From an uncultured Eubacteriales bacterium (GTDB lineage Bacteria; Bacillota; Clostridia; Oscillospirales; Ruminococcaceae), in contig CAUHFD010000015.1 of assembly GCA_959605275.1 (NCBI GenBank), positions 1-23,224 on the forward strand: 23,224 bases of DNA. Direction: 5' to 3'. Positions 20,491-23,224 of this stretch are shown one piece after another. The position numbers and the translations under genes are program-made. Positions within the stretch are counted from its first letter, which is position 1; each line of letters begins with the position of its first letter. The notes under the pieces were generated by a model that worked only from the letters and a program-made list of their open reading frames with translations, made no database searches and was not told the DNA's origin.

Positions 20491-22692
20491 ATGAATGAAA
20501 AAAATCCAAAAAAGAGTACAAAATCAACTGCATCTAAGCATAAAACAAAAAAGAAACCAACATCCAAAGGGATGCGCATTTTTAAAAAGGTAATGGCTAC
20601 CGTCGGCAAAGTTTTTGCCACGATGTTTTTGGTCGGCGTCATTACGGGATGTATCGTTATCACTGCGCTCACCGTCTATGTTATGAAGTTTTCGGACACC
20701 ACTGATCTCGTAGATATATCTGACTTAAAAGAAAATTATACCACTATTTTATATGCCAATGATTCCAGCGGCAATCCAATTGAGGTAGAAAAACTTTACT
20801 CGGAAGAAAACCGGGAATGGGTCGATCTGGAAGATATCCCCATTCATGTGCAAAGAGCTTTTATCGCCACCGAAGATAAACGGTTCTATGATCACCAGGG
20901 CGTTGACTGGAAACGTACTTTTGCTTCTTTTGCAAACCTGTTTTTACATTTTTATGATACGAAACAGGGCGGTTCCACCATTACGCAGCAGGTTATCAAG
21001 AATGTAACCAATGATAATGATCAAAGTATTCCACGTAAGGTCAGAGAAATATTCCGTGCAATGAACATGGAACGGGAATTTTTAAAAGATGATATTCTGG
21101 AATGCTATATGAATATTATTGCGCTCGGCGGAGACCAATATGGGGTGCAGGCAGCGTCAAAATATTATTTTAACAAGGACGTAAAGGATTTGACCTTAGC
21201 GGAAGGCGCCTCTCTGGCAGCTACCATTAAAAGTCCGAATTCGCTGAATCCCAAAAAGAGCCCGGAAAAGAACAAAGCCCGCAGAAACGATTATACACTT
21301 AAAGAAATGAAAAAGCTGGGGCTGATTACAGAAGAACAATATGAGGCAGCAATCAAGGAAGAAATCGTTGTAGCCGGAACGCAAACCGATAAAACCGAAA
21401 CCCCGATCAAGAAAGTCCAAAGCTATTTCACCGATCATATTATTAACGAAGTCATTGAAGATCTGATGGAAACTTATGACTGGGACAAAACTTATGCACA
21501 GCATAAGTTATATACCGCCGGCTATCGGATTTATACAACAATGGATATTGAATTGCAGAAAACGCTTGAGGAAAAATATAAAGATCCCCTTACGTTTTAT
21601 AAAACCAGCAAGGTCAAAGATCCTCCGCAGTCTGCTATGATCATTCTGGATTACAGCGGAAATATCAAGGCGGTGGTTGGCAGACGGGGTGAAAAATCAC
21701 AGGCGCGAGTATTCAATTTCGCTACCATGGCTAATTTAGGGATTGGTTCTTCGATCAAGCCTCTTTCGGTATATGCTCCGATGATAGACGCCAATTTGAT
21801 TCATTACTCCACTATGGTGCAGGATTCCCCTTCTATCAAAAATCAGGACGGTACAATGGGACCGAAGAACTACGAAGGCAAAGGTACCAATCAATGGATC
21901 ACGATTGAAAATGCCATTCGGGTTTCCAAAAATACCGTTCCCGCCAAGTTATTGTTAGAAAACGATTACCGTCAAAAAAGCTTTGACTTTTTACAAAACA
22001 AGTTAAGGATCTCCTCCTTGGTAAAATCCAAAAAGGTAACATTGGAAAGTGGGAAAACAGAAACGCTCAGCGATGTCGACTACGCACGTTTAGCAATGGG
22101 ATCGTTGGTTTACGGCGTAAAATTGTCCGAACTTGCCGCGGCATATGAAATGTTCGGCAACGGCGGATACTATAACGAACCGGTGGCTTATACCAAAGTA
22201 ACATCGGCTGACGGAAAAACGGTCATCCTGGAAAAGGAAGCCAGACCGGTGCGCGTCATTTCAGAAGAAACGGCAAGTGTGATGAACAAACTGCTGCAGC
22301 GTGTAGTAGAAGGTCCCAGCGGTACAGGTCGATATGCGAAACTGTCTACCCACACTGTTGTCGGAAAAACAGGTACAGCAAACGACGGTAAAAGTCAGGT
22401 TTTCGTAGGATTGACTCCTTACTATATCGGCGCTGTATGGGTCGGATATGAAACACCAAAAGAATTCAGCAACAACGTTGTTTATAAACCTGCAGTAATT
22501 TGGAAAAATGTGCTGGAGGGCGTGCACAAAAAACTTCCTGCCAAGGAATTTGTTCTTTCCGGTAAAATGAAAGAACTTGCCTATTGTACCGAAACCGGTT
22601 ATCGCGCCAGCGGGAACTGTCCGCACACCGCAACCGGATATTATAAATCAGATAATATTCCTTCTATTTGCACCAAACACCTCGCAGATTAG
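20491..22692 (+). CDS. Class A penicillin-binding protein (PBP1a-type glycosyltransferase/transpeptidase)
   Basis: 733 aa. Polymerises and cross-links peptidoglycan outside the membrane. Lys-rich cytoplasmic tail (1-33), one membrane helix (about 40-64), GT51 domain (about 105-275) with catalytic Glu128 in ATEDKRFYDHQGVDWKR, QGGSTITQQ at 159-167, and ECYMNIIALGGDQYGVQAA. Transpeptidase domain (about 375-665): Ser420-Lys423 (SSIK), SKN at 479-481, KTG at 626-628. All catalytic motifs are intact. ATG 20491 is chosen: AAAGGAGG lies eleven bases upstream, while the longer reading from 20425 begins in the leader stem. The C-terminal tail has Cys in AYCTETG and GNCPHTATG. mreB-like gene follows 44 bases later. 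Confidence 0.96.
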   Translation: MNEKNPKKSTKSTASKHKTKKKPTSKGMRIFKKVMATVGKVFATMFLVGVITGCIVITALTVYVMKFSDTTDLVDISDLKENYTTILYANDSSGNPIEVEKLYSEENREWVDLEDIPIHVQRAFIATEDKRFYDHQGVDWKRTFASFANLFLHFYDTKQGGSTITQQVIKNVTNDNDQSIPRKVREIFRAMNMEREFLKDDILECYMNIIALGGDQYGVQAASKYYFNKDVKDLTLAEGASLAATIKSPNSLNPKKSPEKNKARRNDYTLKEMKKLGLITEEQYEAAIKEEIVVAGTQTDKTETPIKKVQSYFTDHIINEVIEDLMETYDWDKTYAQHKLYTAGYRIYTTMDIELQKTLEEKYKDPLTFYKTSKVKDPPQSAMIILDYSGNIKAVVGRRGEKSQARVFNFATMANLGIGSSIKPLSVYAPMIDANLIHYSTMVQDSPSIKNQDGTMGPKNYEGKGTNQWITIENAIRVSKNTVPAKLLLENDYRQKSFDFLQNKLRISSLVKSKKVTLESGKTETLSDVDYARLAMGSLVYGVKLSELAAAYEMFGNGGYYNEPVAYTKVTSADGKTVILEKEARPVRVISEETASVMNKLLQRVVEGPSGTGRYAKLSTHTVVGKTGTANDGKSQVFVGLTPYYIGAVWVGYETPKEFSNNVVYKPAVIWKNVLEGVHKKLPAKEFVLSGKMKELAYCTETGYRASGNCPHTATGYYKSDNIPSICTKHLAD

Positions 22693-22736
22693 GCTGCATA
22701 ACCCATATACTGTATATCAGAGAAAGGTATGATAAC

Positions 22737-23224
22737 ATGTCATCATTGGATATTGGAATTGATTTGGGTACCACATCTGTTATCGTTTATATGCACGGAA
22801 AAGGAATTATTCTTCGAGAGCCCTCAGTAGTCGCCGTGGACACCAGAAACGACACCGTTATTGCGGTTGGCAAAGATGCTTTTGAGATGGTTGGTAAAAC
22901 GCCGGCTTATATTAACGCTGTGCATCCGCTGAAAGACGGTGTTATTTCCGATCATGTTCTCACTGAATATATGATAAAAGAATTTTTGAGAAAGACCAGC
23001 GAAAGTTTGATGATTAAACCACGTGTGGCAATTTGCGTCCCTTCTGCCATTACAGATGTAGAATCCAGAGCAGTAATACGTGCTGCCACCAGTGCCGGTG
23101 CCAGAAAAGTCTACTTGGTAGAGGAGCCAATTGCCGCTGCGATCGGCGCAGGAGTGAATATATCTGAAGCAAACGGTACCCTGGTTGTAGACATCGGTGG
23201 TGGCACAACTGATGTTGCTATCAT
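22737..23224 (+). CDS. MreB/Mbl-family rod-shape protein, N-terminal part (runs off the window)
   Basis: First 162 codons only. Actin-like ATPase that guides cell-wall synthesis along the membrane. Begins MSSLDIGIDLGTTSVIVYM, the phosphate-1 loop (DLGTT), then ILREPSVVAVD, HPLKDGVISDH typical of MreB, VCVPSAITDVE-like residues (AICVPSAITDVESRAV), VYLVEEPIAAAIGAG, and VVDIGGGTTDVA, the phosphate-2 loop, at the window end. GAAAGG lies ten bases before the ATG. It directly follows the class A PBP, a cell-wall pairing; which paralogue (MreB, Mbl, MreBH) cannot be decided from this part. Confidence 0.95.
   Translation, partial: MSSLDIGIDLGTTSVIVYMHGKGIILREPSVVAVDTRNDTVIAVGKDAFEMVGKTPAYINAVHPLKDGVISDHVLTEYMIKEFLRKTSESLMIKPRVAICVPSAITDVESRAVIRAATSAGARKVYLVEEPIAAAIGAGVNISEANGTLVVDIGGGTTDVAI

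Noticed and set aside
22261..22626. 121-aa open frame on the minus strand
   Set aside because: It is antisense to the transpeptidase domain of the PBP gene and has no independent support.

Overview
The window is ordinary chromosome from a low-to-mid GC, spore-forming Firmicute of the class Clostridia. The evidence is strong AGGAGG-type ribosome binding sites, sigma-A promoters of TTGACA/TATAAT type, an L10 leader RNA, spoIIR, and several small proteins I recognise as clostridial. Protein style suggests Oscillospiraceae/Ruminococcaceae, but that is an impression and not a placement. I see no phage, plasmid, CRISPR array, defence island, secondary-metabolite cluster, rRNA or tRNA.

Layout. 1-2341 (minus): 5' end of argG with promoter and possible ArgR boxes, an unassigned TIM-barrel-like protein, a family-6 UDG-type (hypoxanthine-DNA) glycosylase, and a membrane-anchored ComEA-like helix-hairpin-helix protein. 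2342-2660: divergent gap with three consecutive hairpins. 2661-4320 (plus): ACT protein plus UPF0210/PFL protein, closed by a terminator. 4363-7692 (plus): Lrp/AsnC regulator, overlapping aminotransferase, ispE, then spoIIR behind a hairpin that holds its Shine-Dalgarno. 7701-7858: MITE-like inverted repeat. 7869-11577 (minus): the translation/secretion block rpmG-secE-nusG-rplK-rplA, then a second promoter, L10 leader and rplJ-rplL, with a strong terminator directly after rplL and no rpoB. 11695-13170 (minus): membrane-anchored alpha/beta hydrolase whose promoter overlaps two 21-bp direct repeats.

13240-16183 (plus): a tiny cell-wall-sorting-signal-like protein, gltX, the YfbR 5'-deoxynucleotidase and a Tic20/DUF4870-like membrane protein. 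16303-17655 (minus): three small unassigned proteins in a row. 17827-18306 (plus): YfcE-type phosphoesterase. 18458-19910 (minus): BofC-like small membrane protein followed by a membrane-anchored M23 peptidase. 20199-end (plus): two promoters and a structured leader, a class A penicillin-binding protein, and the start of an MreB-family gene.

The best-supported regulatory logic is in the ribosomal block. rplK and rplA are each preceded by the same stem architecture (GTGGGAGGA...TCCGCY...ACCAC), probably an L1 autoregulation site, and rplJL by the L10 aptamer and attenuator. Sporulation and envelope genes (spoIIR, the M23/BofC-like pair, PBP, MreB) make up much of the rest. No clearly new multi-gene system stands out. 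The most open questions are the three-gene unknown set, the sorting-signal microprotein, the hairpin cluster, the MITE-like element and the direct repeats at the lipase promoter.
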